This document shows, in pieces, positions 43,089 through 52,858 of a stretch of DNA of 64,000 nucleotides (position 1 is the stretch's first letter; each line of letters starts with the position of its first letter). Under the pieces are notes generated by a model, which made no database searches, was not told where the DNA came from, and saw only the letters and a list, made by a program, of their open reading frames with translations. The stretch spans positions 1 through 64,000 of the forward strand of contig CAYPUE010000001.1 of the NCBI GenBank assembly GCA_964414015.1, written 5' to 3'. This DNA is from JAUSEW01 sp964414015 (GTDB lineage: Bacteria; Patescibacteriota; Microgenomatia; Levybacterales; UBA12049). The position numbers and the translations under genes are program-made.

Positions 43089-44710
43089 AACGTATATGCT
43101 ACGAGAGCCTTATCTCCATTTAGCAAATAAAAGGTTTTAAGCACATTTGCTTTGTTAGAAACTCCATTCGGGATATCGATGTAAAGAACTTTCTTGTTTT
43201 TGTTGTTGATATCGGACAGGTTCTTTGCAAATCTGTATTTATCAAAACCATTGATGTTAACAAATCCAAAAACTTCTCTCTGTATACTAGCCTCTTGCCT
43301 GTAATCTTTCGGATTCTTCTTTGTATAAAATACATAATAGATATAAGGCCTGCCTAACGCCATCGTAATGTTAATCTGATCAAAATTATCTTTTTGGTTT
43401 TCTGCATAACTTATGGAATCTTTATATCCGTACTGCCACTCACCGGAAAATTCCCTAGGATAATGAACCAGATAATCACGGTAGAAATACATAAAATTTA
43501 TAAATAAAACAACTGCTAGTATAGATATTGCAAATTTTTTGTATTTCTTAAGTAAATTTATGGCTGTTAAAAATCCTATTGCTATAAAAATTTGAAATGT
43601 AGGCAGTACCGTCTCTATCCTAAGGGCATGCGGAGTTTCCCGTGCCGTAGCAGCAGGCACTATTCCCAACATTAGCCATAATGGCACAATCCACCAGTAC
43701 CCTTCTCTCTTCTTAAGCAAAAATAAAATACCTATTATAAAAAAGGGCAGATCCCATAAGTACATCTCTCCAACTATTTGTGTCGAAAATTTAGGATTAC
43801 CGTCTCCTTTAATAAACAAAAAGTTGGGATTTAGATTATCAAAATAATGCCGCAGATATTCAGCGCCGTAAGCCAAACGCCTATTGTGAATTATTTTTGA
43901 CCAAAGAGAATTATTGTCATTGGCTATTTGCTGATTTGCGGATACAACAACTCCAATTTCGGAAAAAATATTTACTTCTTTAAAGCGTAAGCTTGCTTGC
44001 GGAGACAGTAAAAATTTCAAAGTAGGAAGCAGCATCAACACTCCTATGATTATCGCCATTAAAACCTGCATCTTTTCCTTAAAGAGCGTTTTCCAAAATC
44101 CTATACCCAACATTAAAACAATAAGAGGAACAACAACTCTTGCCGTATTAAATGTATATATTGATAAGGCAAAAGATGTTGCAGAAAATAATAGATACCA
44201 TTTTTTTTCTTGGACTCCTCCTAAAAATAGCCATATTCCTGTAATTATAAAAAACGTAGCAATATTTGCTTCAAATGCAGCGCGTGAAAGCATAATGTGC
44301 CATGGGGAAATTGCCAGGATAAATGAGGTTAAAATAGCGTAAATATTAGCATTGTTAGATTTATAAAATATTCTTTTAACCAAAAAGTAGGTTATAAAAA
44401 CCGTTAAGACGCCAAAAAGCGCTGATGGGAATCTCGTAGCAAATTCCGTAAGTCCAAAAATTTTAACAGGGATTATATCTAGATATGCATAAACTGGAGG
44501 CTTGAAGTCCCCAAAAGATTCCAGATAATCAAGAGGCAAAAATCTGCCAAATTCATCTTTGCCGTCAATCCCAAGCGAATAAGCATTATATCCCCACGCG
44601 GCTTCATCCCAAGTTAAAGACGGAGGATTACTTCCAAGCTGATAAAACCTTAAAAAGAAAGCAATAATTAATATGAAAAATAGATACGCTGTATTTCTAA
44701 AGTTTAGCAT
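43085..44710 (-). CDS. GT39/ArnT-like membrane glycosyltransferase, tandem paralogue 3
   Basis: A 541-residue GT-C enzyme starting MLNFRNTAYLFFILIIAFF. The acidic motif is TWDEAAWGYNAYS and the internal motif FILAISPWHIMLSRAAFE. The C-terminal outside domain is more divergent (KYRFAKNL in place of KFEFRPI). ATG 44710 is preferred over an upstream TTG at 44725, because it aligns with the N termini of the paralogues and a TATAAT lies at 44731-44736. It is probably the first gene of a long minus operon. Confidence 0.86.
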   Translation of the reverse strand: MLNFRNTAYLFFILIIAFFLRFYQLGSNPPSLTWDEAAWGYNAYSLGIDGKDEFGRFLPLDYLESFGDFKPPVYAYLDIIPVKIFGLTEFATRFPSALFGVLTVFITYFLVKRIFYKSNNANIYAILTSFILAISPWHIMLSRAAFEANIATFFIITGIWLFLGGVQEKKWYLLFSATSFALSIYTFNTARVVVPLIVLMLGIGFWKTLFKEKMQVLMAIIIGVLMLLPTLKFLLSPQASLRFKEVNIFSEIGVVVSANQQIANDNNSLWSKIIHNRRLAYGAEYLRHYFDNLNPNFLFIKGDGNPKFSTQIVGEMYLWDLPFFIIGILFLLKKREGYWWIVPLWLMLGIVPAATARETPHALRIETVLPTFQIFIAIGFLTAINLLKKYKKFAISILAVVLFINFMYFYRDYLVHYPREFSGEWQYGYKDSISYAENQKDNFDQINITMALGRPYIYYVFYTKKNPKDYRQEASIQREVFGFVNINGFDKYRFAKNLSDINNKNKKVLYIDIPNGVSNKANVLKTFYLLNGDKALVAYTL

Positions 44711-44730
44711 TAATTCACCAACCAATATTA

Positions 44731-44736
44731 ATTATA
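44731..44736 (-). promoter_or_regulatory. -10 box for the minus operon starting at 44710
   Basis: Minus-strand TATAAT in a 56-base divergent intergenic region. The distance gives a leader of about 14 bases to ATG 44710, or a start at TTG 44725. No clear -35 box. Confidence 0.45.
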
Positions 44737-44766
44737 ACGCAAAATGTATATACTATACCAGTAAGT

Positions 44767-46311
44767 ATGGTTTTATCTAAAATCAAACCGTTCTATCTTT
44801 TTCTTTTGGTCGTTTTCTTGTCTTTAATTTTTCGAATAACTAATCTTGATCTTATAGAATTTAAGATTGACGAAGCGAGTAACTTACTTTTGGCAACCAG
44901 ACTAATGTTTGGGCATCCTTTGCCGTATGGAGGAATTACCTCAAGCGTAGGCATTCTCAATCCTCCTTTATTCAACTACCTTTTAATCCCGCTTACTCTA
45001 ATTTCCTTGGACCCTAAAGTAATCGTAGCCATTATCGCACTTATAAACTCTTTAACAATTGGATTATTATTCTTAATAATCAAAAGATACTACACGACAG
45101 TTCTTGCTTTCATTACGAGCCTTATTTTGGCATTCTCACCGTGGTTAATTATTTTTTCAAGAAAAATCTGGCCTCCTGATTTAATCCTTCCTTTTTCCGT
45201 ATTGCTTTTTCTAAGCATCCATAAAATAATTATTGAGAAAAAAACAGTTTTCTGGATTCCTTTTGTTTTGCTTTCTTTATTTTTTATACAGCTAGATTTA
45301 TCATCTGTATTTTTTGTATTTTTAATATCTGTGTTGCTAGTTGCTCAAAAGCCTAAAATTAATTGGAAATATATATTCATTGGGTTCTTATTGGGAATAC
45401 TTCCTGCAATTCCTTATTTTATCTATGAGATCAAAAATAATTGTCCGGATTGCATTCTTCTAGTAACTATTAATAAACAACTTGGATCAAGTAATTTCGA
45501 AGTTCTATTGAAACCTTTACAAATAATAAGCCAAGGAAATTTTAACTTTCTTTTAGGGAATGATATTATTACTTTCTCCAAACAGTTCCCTATCGTATTT
45601 AAGCTAAAGGCATTATTCTATATAGAATATCTCTTTATACCAATAGGTGCATTTTTGTTTTGGAAAAAATATAAAACATTAAGTTTTTTAGCTTATGCCG
45701 CAGTCGGATTACCCTTATTGTATTTCATTTTTCGTCTCCGGCCATACATGCATTATTTTATAATTCTGGTTCCCTTTTTATCCATTTTTCTGTCAACCAC
45801 ACTTGATTATTTAATGCAATCTAAGAACCGTGCGTTACGTTACACAACAATAATTGTATTTATATCTTTAATTGCTTATTCTATAGTCTTTAATCTATCT
45901 TTTTTTCAAATTATAAGAAAACAGAACGGACTTAGTGGAGATTATGGAGCATCATTCAATAAAACTTTACCTTACGTAGAACAGCAAATTACAAAATATA
46001 AAAATCAAAAAGATTATCAGGAAATATTATTATCTTCCTACATTGATGTCTCTGCAATGCGCGGCGTATCTCCTTTTGCCGTAATGATTTATCCGCCGAA
46101 GGAAACAGCAAGAAATTTAAAAGCTATAGAAGAAAAGCTAAAAAATGATTCCAATGATCCAAGAATATTCCAGGAGCTTATGGTGTATTACACTTCGCAA
46201 AAAATAACCAGACCTTATGTTGATTATATTAAGAAGAAAATTACCATATCCCCTGTTTATGAAATAATCTACAACGAAGTAAACCATTTATATAACGCTA
46301 GCCGGTACTAA
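44767..46311 (+). CDS. GT39-like membrane glycosyltransferase, divergent single gene
   Basis: A 514-residue GT-C enzyme. The first loop has EFKIDEASNLLLATRL, and LILAFSPWLIIFSRK is the variant of the ISPWH motif. It is more distant from the tandem set and lacks the KFEFRPI tail, ending in an outside domain of about 110 residues with VSPFAVMIYPPKE. It is the only plus-strand gene between 33074 and 57212. A weak TATACC at 44754-44759, 7 bases before the ATG, is a possible -10. Confidence 0.85.
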   Translation: MVLSKIKPFYLFLLVVFLSLIFRITNLDLIEFKIDEASNLLLATRLMFGHPLPYGGITSSVGILNPPLFNYLLIPLTLISLDPKVIVAIIALINSLTIGLLFLIIKRYYTTVLAFITSLILAFSPWLIIFSRKIWPPDLILPFSVLLFLSIHKIIIEKKTVFWIPFVLLSLFFIQLDLSSVFFVFLISVLLVAQKPKINWKYIFIGFLLGILPAIPYFIYEIKNNCPDCILLVTINKQLGSSNFEVLLKPLQIISQGNFNFLLGNDIITFSKQFPIVFKLKALFYIEYLFIPIGAFLFWKKYKTLSFLAYAAVGLPLLYFIFRLRPYMHYFIILVPFLSIFLSTTLDYLMQSKNRALRYTTIIVFISLIAYSIVFNLSFFQIIRKQNGLSGDYGASFNKTLPYVEQQITKYKNQKDYQEILLSSYIDVSAMRGVSPFAVMIYPPKETARNLKAIEEKLKNDSNDPRIFQELMVYYTSQKITRPYVDYIKKKITISPVYEIIYNEVNHLYNASRY

Positions 46312-46332
46312 CTAAATAAAAAAAGGCAAACA

Positions 46333-48000
46333 CTACCTTGTATCTAGAATACGAAATACGATTGAGTTATCTTCTCTGCTTACAGCCCCTAATTCTCTAC
46401 CTTGAGGAATAGGTTTACACAAACCACTATTAATATAGAGAGTGTTTTTATTCCCAATAGGTAATCCATTCTTATCAACCTTCAGAGGACACTCTTCTTG
46501 GGAAAATTCAAATTTACCAAAATTTATCCTATCGAAGTCTTGCATGGTTGTATTTTTGGTTTCTTCTTGAAAAATTTTAGGGCTATATTTGTTATAAAAA
46601 AGAAAAAATATTGTCGGAGCAGATTCTCTATTGGTTATGACCACCTTTTCGTAAGAGGATATAATCCTATTAACGTTTCTTGCCAGTTTTTCATATCCGT
46701 CGTTTCTATACCATGGCCTATATTTATTAACGTGCACATAATACTGATGTAGGTATGATAAAAAGCTAAATATGCTAGTTATGCAAAGTAAACCAACTGC
46801 AATTTTTCCAAAAAGTTTATTTTCATTAACCTTCGATAAAACATACAGCAATCCTAAAGCCGATATGATAGATAGTGCTGGAAAAACAATAAGTGTTCTT
46901 TGTAAATTTGGGACATCATCAAAAGTTAAGGAACTTCCTATGGGAGAAAGCAATATCCATCCAATCAAAAAAAATGAATTCTTCTTATCTATACCCAATA
47001 AATACCAGACTCCTAAAATAAGTAAGGGTAATTCAAATACATACAAAAGTCCAAAAAGAGGAACACGATAGCGGTCTGGCAATCCTTGGTCTGTAAAAAG
47101 AAAATTGTATGAGAAATGCTTAAAATAATTACTTAAAATTTCATTAGAATAACCTATTAATTTATTATGAAAAATTCTAGTAATCGTATTATTTGTTTTT
47201 CCTACCCCATCTTCTCTTATTTGTTCGTCGAGCACCAGTTGGGTTTCTGAACCAGATAAAATACTTACCGTTCTTATCCTTAAAGACAAATTTTTAGATG
47301 AAAGTATTAAAAATAATGGCATTACTATTGTAAATAAAAACGTAACAATAATTAAGGCTATTCTTTTTTTTGTTATTCGTGGTACCAAAAAACTAATAAT
47401 TAAAAGAAGTATGAGAAAAGGAAGAAATGCTCTAGGAGCTTGATAGATAAAAAGTGTTAAGCCAAATAAAATAAATGACAGAAATAAAAGATATAGAGAG
47501 TTTTTGCGTATCCAGATTAAATAGAGCAGCGTAGCCAGTGATATGAAAAATACTACAATCGTATTCTCCGTTGCAGTACGCGATAAATTAATATGCCATG
47601 GGGAAACTGCAAGAAATAATGAACTTAGTAAAGAAAGCCATATTTTGTTTTTAAATTTACAAAAAAGCTCCATTGTCAGCCAAAACGTTGAAATAATGGT
47701 TAAGCTGCCAAAAAATGCAGAAGCAAATCTAACAGAGAATTCATTCAGATCAAACAAAAATATAAATGGGATAGAAAAATAAGAATAACCTGCAGGACTG
47801 TATATGAATGATCCTAAATGTAAGGGAAAATATTTACCGCTCATGTCTTTTCCCGTTTCAAGAATTGAGTAGGCATTGTAGCCTAGAAATGCTTCGTCCC
47901 TATGAAGCGTTACGGGCACTTGTCCGAGATTATAAAATCTAAGAAAAAATCCAAGAAGTAATATAAATAAAATAATTAATAACGTTAATCGTTTGCTCAT
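46333..48000 (-). CDS. GT39/ArnT-like membrane glycosyltransferase, fourth member of tandem group
   Basis: A 555-residue GT-C enzyme clearly related to the 39795-44710 set: HRDEAFLGYNAYSILETG in the first loop, LFLAVSPWHINLSRTATE internally, and KFEFSQEE with NTLYINSG near the C terminus. It is separated from its relatives by the divergent gene at 44767. Its start overlaps the stop of the gene at 48000 by one base (TAATG), so the two are co-translated. The acceptor and sugar are unknown. Confidence 0.86.
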   Translation of the reverse strand: MSKRLTLLIILFILLLGFFLRFYNLGQVPVTLHRDEAFLGYNAYSILETGKDMSGKYFPLHLGSFIYSPAGYSYFSIPFIFLFDLNEFSVRFASAFFGSLTIISTFWLTMELFCKFKNKIWLSLLSSLFLAVSPWHINLSRTATENTIVVFFISLATLLYLIWIRKNSLYLLFLSFILFGLTLFIYQAPRAFLPFLILLLIISFLVPRITKKRIALIIVTFLFTIVMPLFLILSSKNLSLRIRTVSILSGSETQLVLDEQIREDGVGKTNNTITRIFHNKLIGYSNEILSNYFKHFSYNFLFTDQGLPDRYRVPLFGLLYVFELPLLILGVWYLLGIDKKNSFFLIGWILLSPIGSSLTFDDVPNLQRTLIVFPALSIISALGLLYVLSKVNENKLFGKIAVGLLCITSIFSFLSYLHQYYVHVNKYRPWYRNDGYEKLARNVNRIISSYEKVVITNRESAPTIFFLFYNKYSPKIFQEETKNTTMQDFDRINFGKFEFSQEECPLKVDKNGLPIGNKNTLYINSGLCKPIPQGRELGAVSREDNSIVFRILDTR

Positions 48001-49226
48001 TAATTATTGTCTTTAGGCCAGAAATATGCAGCTATAAATACTAAAGACAAGTACCCTAAATGGCTATTGTTAAAATATCTGGATAAATACCAAAAAATAA
48101 ACAGAAAAACTCCATAGGTTAATATTAATCTGCTTACGCTTGGAGATTTTTTAAGATAAAAAATAAGTCCTGCTGCTAAGGGAATTCCAACTATCGCCTG
48201 CCATAATATGAATGGGTAGTATTGGTGTAAATCTTTAATAACGCCCATTTGATTTAGTAGCATCCCTAATCCATATCCGGAAATAGGATAACTGCGAAAC
48301 GTAGCACCCGATAGGTAAAGTACCGTACTATCCAGGAAAGCCTTTTGATTCCAAAGTAAGAAGGGGAAAATTATTGCAAGAAAAGTAATTACAAAAGGAG
48401 CTAAATCTCGCAAAGTCTTTAATATATTTTTATTTTTAAAATATATGAAAGCGAAGTAAAAGGGTAAAATCGGCCACGCTGATTGTTTAACGGCAAATGC
48501 CAACCCCATAGGAATACCTGAAAAAAGATACTTTTTTCTGTGAAGAAAAAATAATCCTACAAATAAAAATGCAAACATAAAAATATCTGATCTTCCCTCA
48601 AGAGTATAGCCAAGAATTGACGGGTTGAACGTAAGCATTGTCAGAAAAAGTAATTTTTTGTCTTTGTCTTTAGTCAAAATATCGGCAAATACCAACAACA
48701 TAAAAAACAAGAATAGGAGGGGCATCCTTCCGTCAAAAAATCCCCATAAACTATTGCTTACCGCATAGAAAGGCAAAGCAAATAGAAGATAAAATGGCTG
48801 CATAACAAAATGGTACAAAGCAGGATTTTCTTCGGCTGCAGAATAATTCCATTGTTCAAGCGGCGTCCCAAAATACGTTACGGCATAAGGATTTTTTCCG
48901 TCCAGAAAAAATCTAATCGCTGCTTCCTGCTGGAGAATAATGTCGTGAATCATATAAACGGGTGCTGTTTTATGCCGTACGACAATTGCGGAAAAGAATG
49001 CGCTCCCTATTACAATCACTATGATTAACCATAAAACAATATGTTTCAATCCAAAATATAAATTATCTTTTATCTTTATTGTGTCTAAAACGATGTATAG
49101 AAAAAGCCCTAAAAAGATTATTCCAAAAAGCCAGAAAGGGGTATTTCCCGGACTTATTCTGTAAGCCATAATGAACGGTATTGCAAGGGCAAAAAGCAAA
49201 ATAGAATCAAGTTTAATATTTTTCAT
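48000..49226 (-). CDS. GT87/DUF2029-like membrane glycosyltransferase-type protein
   Basis: A 408-residue polytopic protein with about 10-11 helices. The outside loop FLDGKNPYAVTYFG carries the NPY motif of GT87-like GT-C proteins, and RSDIFMFAFLFVGLFF matches the later R/H-SD helix motif; AVKQSAWPILPF is also typical. It is probably a polyprenyl-phosphate-hexose-dependent transferase. It lies 5 bases from the GT39-like gene upstream and overlaps the next gene by one base. Confidence 0.75.
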   Translation of the reverse strand: MKNIKLDSILLFALAIPFIMAYRISPGNTPFWLFGIIFLGLFLYIVLDTIKIKDNLYFGLKHIVLWLIIVIVIGSAFFSAIVVRHKTAPVYMIHDIILQQEAAIRFFLDGKNPYAVTYFGTPLEQWNYSAAEENPALYHFVMQPFYLLFALPFYAVSNSLWGFFDGRMPLLFLFFMLLVFADILTKDKDKKLLFLTMLTFNPSILGYTLEGRSDIFMFAFLFVGLFFLHRKKYLFSGIPMGLAFAVKQSAWPILPFYFAFIYFKNKNILKTLRDLAPFVITFLAIIFPFLLWNQKAFLDSTVLYLSGATFRSYPISGYGLGMLLNQMGVIKDLHQYYPFILWQAIVGIPLAAGLIFYLKKSPSVSRLILTYGVFLFIFWYLSRYFNNSHLGYLSLVFIAAYFWPKDNN

Positions 49227-49231
49227 ATCCT

Positions 49232-50722
49232 TTATTTTTTATACCACAGAACTGTCGATTTGTATATTTGGCTCGGATTAATGAATGCCCATCCTTCTTT
49301 AGATAATTCAGCGCTATTTGAACTATTGAGATTAAAAATTTCATACCCGCCTCTATCTCCCCCAATTACGGAATGAAAAGCAGTCATTTTACTCATTTTA
49401 GATGTCCTAACTACTAATCCTACCTTTATTCCTTTATCATCTATAAGACGGCTATTTTCTAAATATAAAACTAGCGGAAAACTTTTATTCCCTAATTTAT
49501 AACCATAATCATACACTGCAAATTTACTATTAGGAAATTTTTGCATCAGCAATTTCTGCCAATCTGCCGCTTGAACCCTTGTAAAATTTCCGCTATTTTT
49601 AATTAGATCTAAGTCTTTTGCTATAGTAAAAGAAACAATTAAAAATATTAGGATGAAACCGATAACGCGATTTAATTTGAGCGCCTGTGACAGCATCCAC
49701 CCTGTTAAAATAAGCACTAGGGGATGTAAAAAAACCAGATAGCTATCAAATCTTTCTCCTCTGTAATACCTAAGTATTAAGAATATAAAGAAGAAACTTA
49801 AAAATATCGCAACGATATTTTTTGTCAACTTTTTATTAATAAACGCATAAATCGCGAATGCAATTAATAAAACTATAATGCCATATCCAACATACGACTC
49901 ACCTCCTATAATTCTTGACCACGCACCAGGCCAATATGTTCCCGCATAAGTCAGCCAACGGTTTGGAATAAATATCTGATATTGGCCGTAAGTCAAATAC
50001 TCAATCCAATTTCTGCTTTCGAAGAATTTATTTGTTATATCAAAAAAAATAAGCGGAATAAAAGGGATAAATATACCAAGCGATAAATAAATAAATTTTC
50101 TGAAACTTCTAGCATTATCTAGAATGAAAGCTATGGGAATGAGTAAGAAGAGCCCCATTGCCTGAAAATGAATATTAAAAGATGTAGCGACCATGAAAGA
50201 CATCCAGAAGGCGCTAGCTATCGACCCCGCTTTAATATATTTCACAAAGAAATATAGAGAAATAACTGCAACAATTCCAACCATAGAGGGAGACGTAAGG
50301 TTGGTGGACTGACCAAGCTGCGCAGTAGATATTGCTGTAAGAATCCCAATAATAAGCCCTAATCGTTTATCTTCTATCTCTCTGCCAATAAGCACCATAA
50401 GCCAAACTATACCAACATATAGAATTGTTTGAATAATCCATGGAGTCATAACTGCATACGGATATACACCCGCCATGTACATTAATATCCAGAACCATTG
50501 CGGGCCGTAAACAAATTGCCCTGCAGAAGCAAATGGGCCAATTAAAGGCAAAGAAAATGTTTTTAGAGCTTCTCTTGCGACTAAGACGTCTCTAGCCTGA
50601 TCATAAGCTAATCCCCACCTTTCTTCGTAATTACTAAAACGAAGAACAGCTGCAACAAGAAGTATGATAGCCACAGAAATACCGAACCAGTGATGGTATA
50701 TAAATTTTTTGTACTTATCCAT
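49232..50722 (-). CDS. GT39-like membrane glycosyltransferase with DQARD motif
   Basis: A 496-residue GT-C enzyme. The first loop has LAYDQARDVLVAREA, an acidic motif differing from the DE form of the other copies and seen in a distinct subfamily. About 11 membrane helices follow, then a C-terminal outside domain of about 120 residues. It is 1 base from the GT2 gene that precedes it on the minus strand, so that GT2 may supply its polyprenyl-phosphate donor. The donor sugar is unknown. Confidence 0.8.
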   Translation of the reverse strand: MDKYKKFIYHHWFGISVAIILLVAAVLRFSNYEERWGLAYDQARDVLVAREALKTFSLPLIGPFASAGQFVYGPQWFWILMYMAGVYPYAVMTPWIIQTILYVGIVWLMVLIGREIEDKRLGLIIGILTAISTAQLGQSTNLTSPSMVGIVAVISLYFFVKYIKAGSIASAFWMSFMVATSFNIHFQAMGLFLLIPIAFILDNARSFRKFIYLSLGIFIPFIPLIFFDITNKFFESRNWIEYLTYGQYQIFIPNRWLTYAGTYWPGAWSRIIGGESYVGYGIIVLLIAFAIYAFINKKLTKNIVAIFLSFFFIFLILRYYRGERFDSYLVFLHPLVLILTGWMLSQALKLNRVIGFILIFLIVSFTIAKDLDLIKNSGNFTRVQAADWQKLLMQKFPNSKFAVYDYGYKLGNKSFPLVLYLENSRLIDDKGIKVGLVVRTSKMSKMTAFHSVIGGDRGGYEIFNLNSSNSAELSKEGWAFINPSQIYKSTVLWYKK

Positions 50723-50723
50723 T

Positions 50724-51440
50724 TTAATCGCGAAATCTATATTTTAAGAGTGTATATAACGCAATTGTACCATCCCTAATCGTATTCAGCTTTTTTCCCT
50801 CGTTGTACCCCCGAGGATTAGTTGTAATCGGTACCTCAATTATATGAATTCCTTTCTTTAAAATTTTTGCCGTTATTTCCGGTTCAAGATCGAATCCTTT
50901 AGAATTAAGTTTTATATCCTTAGCTACACTCCTAGGAAAAAGTTTATATCCTGTTTCCATATCCGTAATCCACTGTCCATATAGTATGCTAGTTAGAAAA
51001 CTTAAAAACTTATTGCCCAGATAGTGCAGCAGAAAACCCAAAGTCCTTTCATCTCTATTAAAATTAGGTAAACGTTTAAGTCTTGTGCCGTAAACAACCA
51101 CTAAATTATTATTTTTAGCTAATCCTACCAGTTGCTTTATGTCATTTGGATTATATTCTAAGTCTGCGTCCTGAATAACAATATATTTACCTGTAGCATT
51201 GATAATTCCTGTTCTCACAGCCGCACCTTTTCCCTGATTTTCCCGATGTCGTATCGTCTTTAAATTTAGCCCCGCTTTGCAGGATAAAATTGCAGATGGA
51301 GTGTTGTCAGTAGAACCATCGTCAACAACGATAATTTCTTTTTCAACACCGGGAATATTAACATTATTAACTTTGTTTAATACTTTACTAATTGTCTTAT
51401 CTTCGTTAAAGACAGGGATAATAATTGATAATTTCATCAT
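50724..51440 (-). CDS. GT2 polyprenyl-phosphate-sugar synthase, DPM1-like, soluble
   Basis: A 238-residue GT-A enzyme with VVDDGSTDNT at 39-48 and the canonical QDADLEYNP metal motif near 93-101. TDMETGYKLFPR and GFDLEPEI are diagnostic of dolichyl/undecaprenyl-phosphate mannose or glucose synthases. There are no membrane helices. It sits between DUF2079 (4-base overlap) and GT39 genes, consistent with charging the lipid carrier for those membrane transferases. Confidence 0.92.
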   Translation of the reverse strand: MMKLSIIIPVFNEDKTISKVLNKVNNVNIPGVEKEIIVVDDGSTDNTPSAILSCKAGLNLKTIRHRENQGKGAAVRTGIINATGKYIVIQDADLEYNPNDIKQLVGLAKNNNLVVVYGTRLKRLPNFNRDERTLGFLLHYLGNKFLSFLTSILYGQWITDMETGYKLFPRSVAKDIKLNSKGFDLEPEITAKILKKGIHIIEVPITTNPRGYNEGKKLNTIRDGTIALYTLLKYRFRD

Positions 51441-52858
51441 GTTATTTTTCTGTGAAAGATAAACTGCTCTTTGGTTTGATATATTAACTCATACCTCGAG
51501 TCTTTTCGCAATAATTCCATAATTGCTGAAATATCTTTTGTTCCAAAAAAATCATTCGGGTTTTGTCCTTTTCTTAAATCTAAGATGATATATTCCGGCT
51601 TATAATTACCATAATCCCTTCTTAAGATAAACACTTTTTGATGGGTGAACCGTGATGCTAAATTATTTTGCGTCATAACTGAAACATTATTGGGAATTCT
51701 TTTTACAAGATCGTTTAGAAATATAAAATCTTTGGTATGTGCATAAAATGCTGCGTTATATGCTAAAGCAAAAGGGCCACGAAGTATAAATCGATAAAGA
51801 AACAATGAATTTATTACAATAAGTATTATTAGTAAAGATAAAAATTTAGCAATAAATCTTACGTGCTGTAAGCGTCTTAAAGTAAAAATGCTTGAAATGC
51901 TTAAAAGAACAGCGCTTTGCGCATTATAATGCAAACCTAAATCCCATCGGGTACAGCAAGAATTACCGATAAACCTTGTCCCATAATCTTGCAAAAATAA
52001 AAACCAAAATTCTGGACTTAAAAGCGGAAGAAAACCAAAGCTGAAAAAACTATAGAATAAAGTTCTTTGCTTAAGGGGATGGCTAAAAAAAGAGAAGATG
52101 TTGTCAGAAATATTTGAACTGAATATGGGAAAATATGCATAAGAGCCATTGGAAAATGACGGTATAATTACTTTTATACTGATATATCCCCATATAAGCG
52201 ATAGTGCTATTGTAATTAACCCAATTTTAAACCATTCTCTCCGTAGGAAAAAAATTGATATTCCTATACCTATTCCCAAAAGAAAGTTCGATTCTTTAAA
52301 TCCTAACGTAATAAATAAAAATAGAAAATACAGCCATTTTTTTTTATAGACAATCGCCCAAAATGTAAGCATAAGGGGTAACGTCATAACGGTAAGTTCA
52401 TGAAAATCAGTAATAACTGCATTCTGTAAGCCGACGAAAAACAAATAACAAATCGAGACACCCAAAGCTAGGAAATTATTCTTTAAGATATACTTACCTA
52501 TGTTGTAGAGAACTAGCCCGCTTAACCCAACAATAATTGCCTGCACAACAAGAAGCATTTCGCTTTTTGTAGTCAACCAATAAAAAGGTGACAGCAAAAA
52601 GATGCTAGGGCTAAAATGATCTGCGAATATCCACTTTCCGCCAACAATAAAATGTTCAATTATGGGAGGTTTAAAACGAGATACATTCCAAATCGCCTGA
52701 TCAAAAATTCCAAAATCATAATAAAATACTTCATATTGCCAAAACCTATGTAGGGATACCAAAATTCCCGCAATCGTAAACAAGACACATAATATATAAA
52801 AAATTACATCTATATATCTATCTTTTGCTTCTGTTAAACTCCAAACGATTCTCATCAA
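51437..52858 (-). CDS. DUF2079 membrane protein, probable GT-C
   Basis: A 473-residue protein with about 11 helices. The first outside loop YYDFGIFDQAIWNVSRF and the following DHFSPSIFLLSPFYWLT match DUF2079, a family of predicted membrane glycosyltransferases of unknown substrate. HELTVMTLPLML is a further family motif. It overlaps genes on both sides by 4 bases, within a run of GT2 and GT-C genes. Confidence 0.85.
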   Translation of the reverse strand: MMRIVWSLTEAKDRYIDVIFYILCVLFTIAGILVSLHRFWQYEVFYYDFGIFDQAIWNVSRFKPPIIEHFIVGGKWIFADHFSPSIFLLSPFYWLTTKSEMLLVVQAIIVGLSGLVLYNIGKYILKNNFLALGVSICYLFFVGLQNAVITDFHELTVMTLPLMLTFWAIVYKKKWLYFLFLFITLGFKESNFLLGIGIGISIFFLRREWFKIGLITIALSLIWGYISIKVIIPSFSNGSYAYFPIFSSNISDNIFSFFSHPLKQRTLFYSFFSFGFLPLLSPEFWFLFLQDYGTRFIGNSCCTRWDLGLHYNAQSAVLLSISSIFTLRRLQHVRFIAKFLSLLIILIVINSLFLYRFILRGPFALAYNAAFYAHTKDFIFLNDLVKRIPNNVSVMTQNNLASRFTHQKVFILRRDYGNYKPEYIILDLRKGQNPNDFFGTKDISAIMELLRKDSRYELIYQTKEQFIFHRKIT

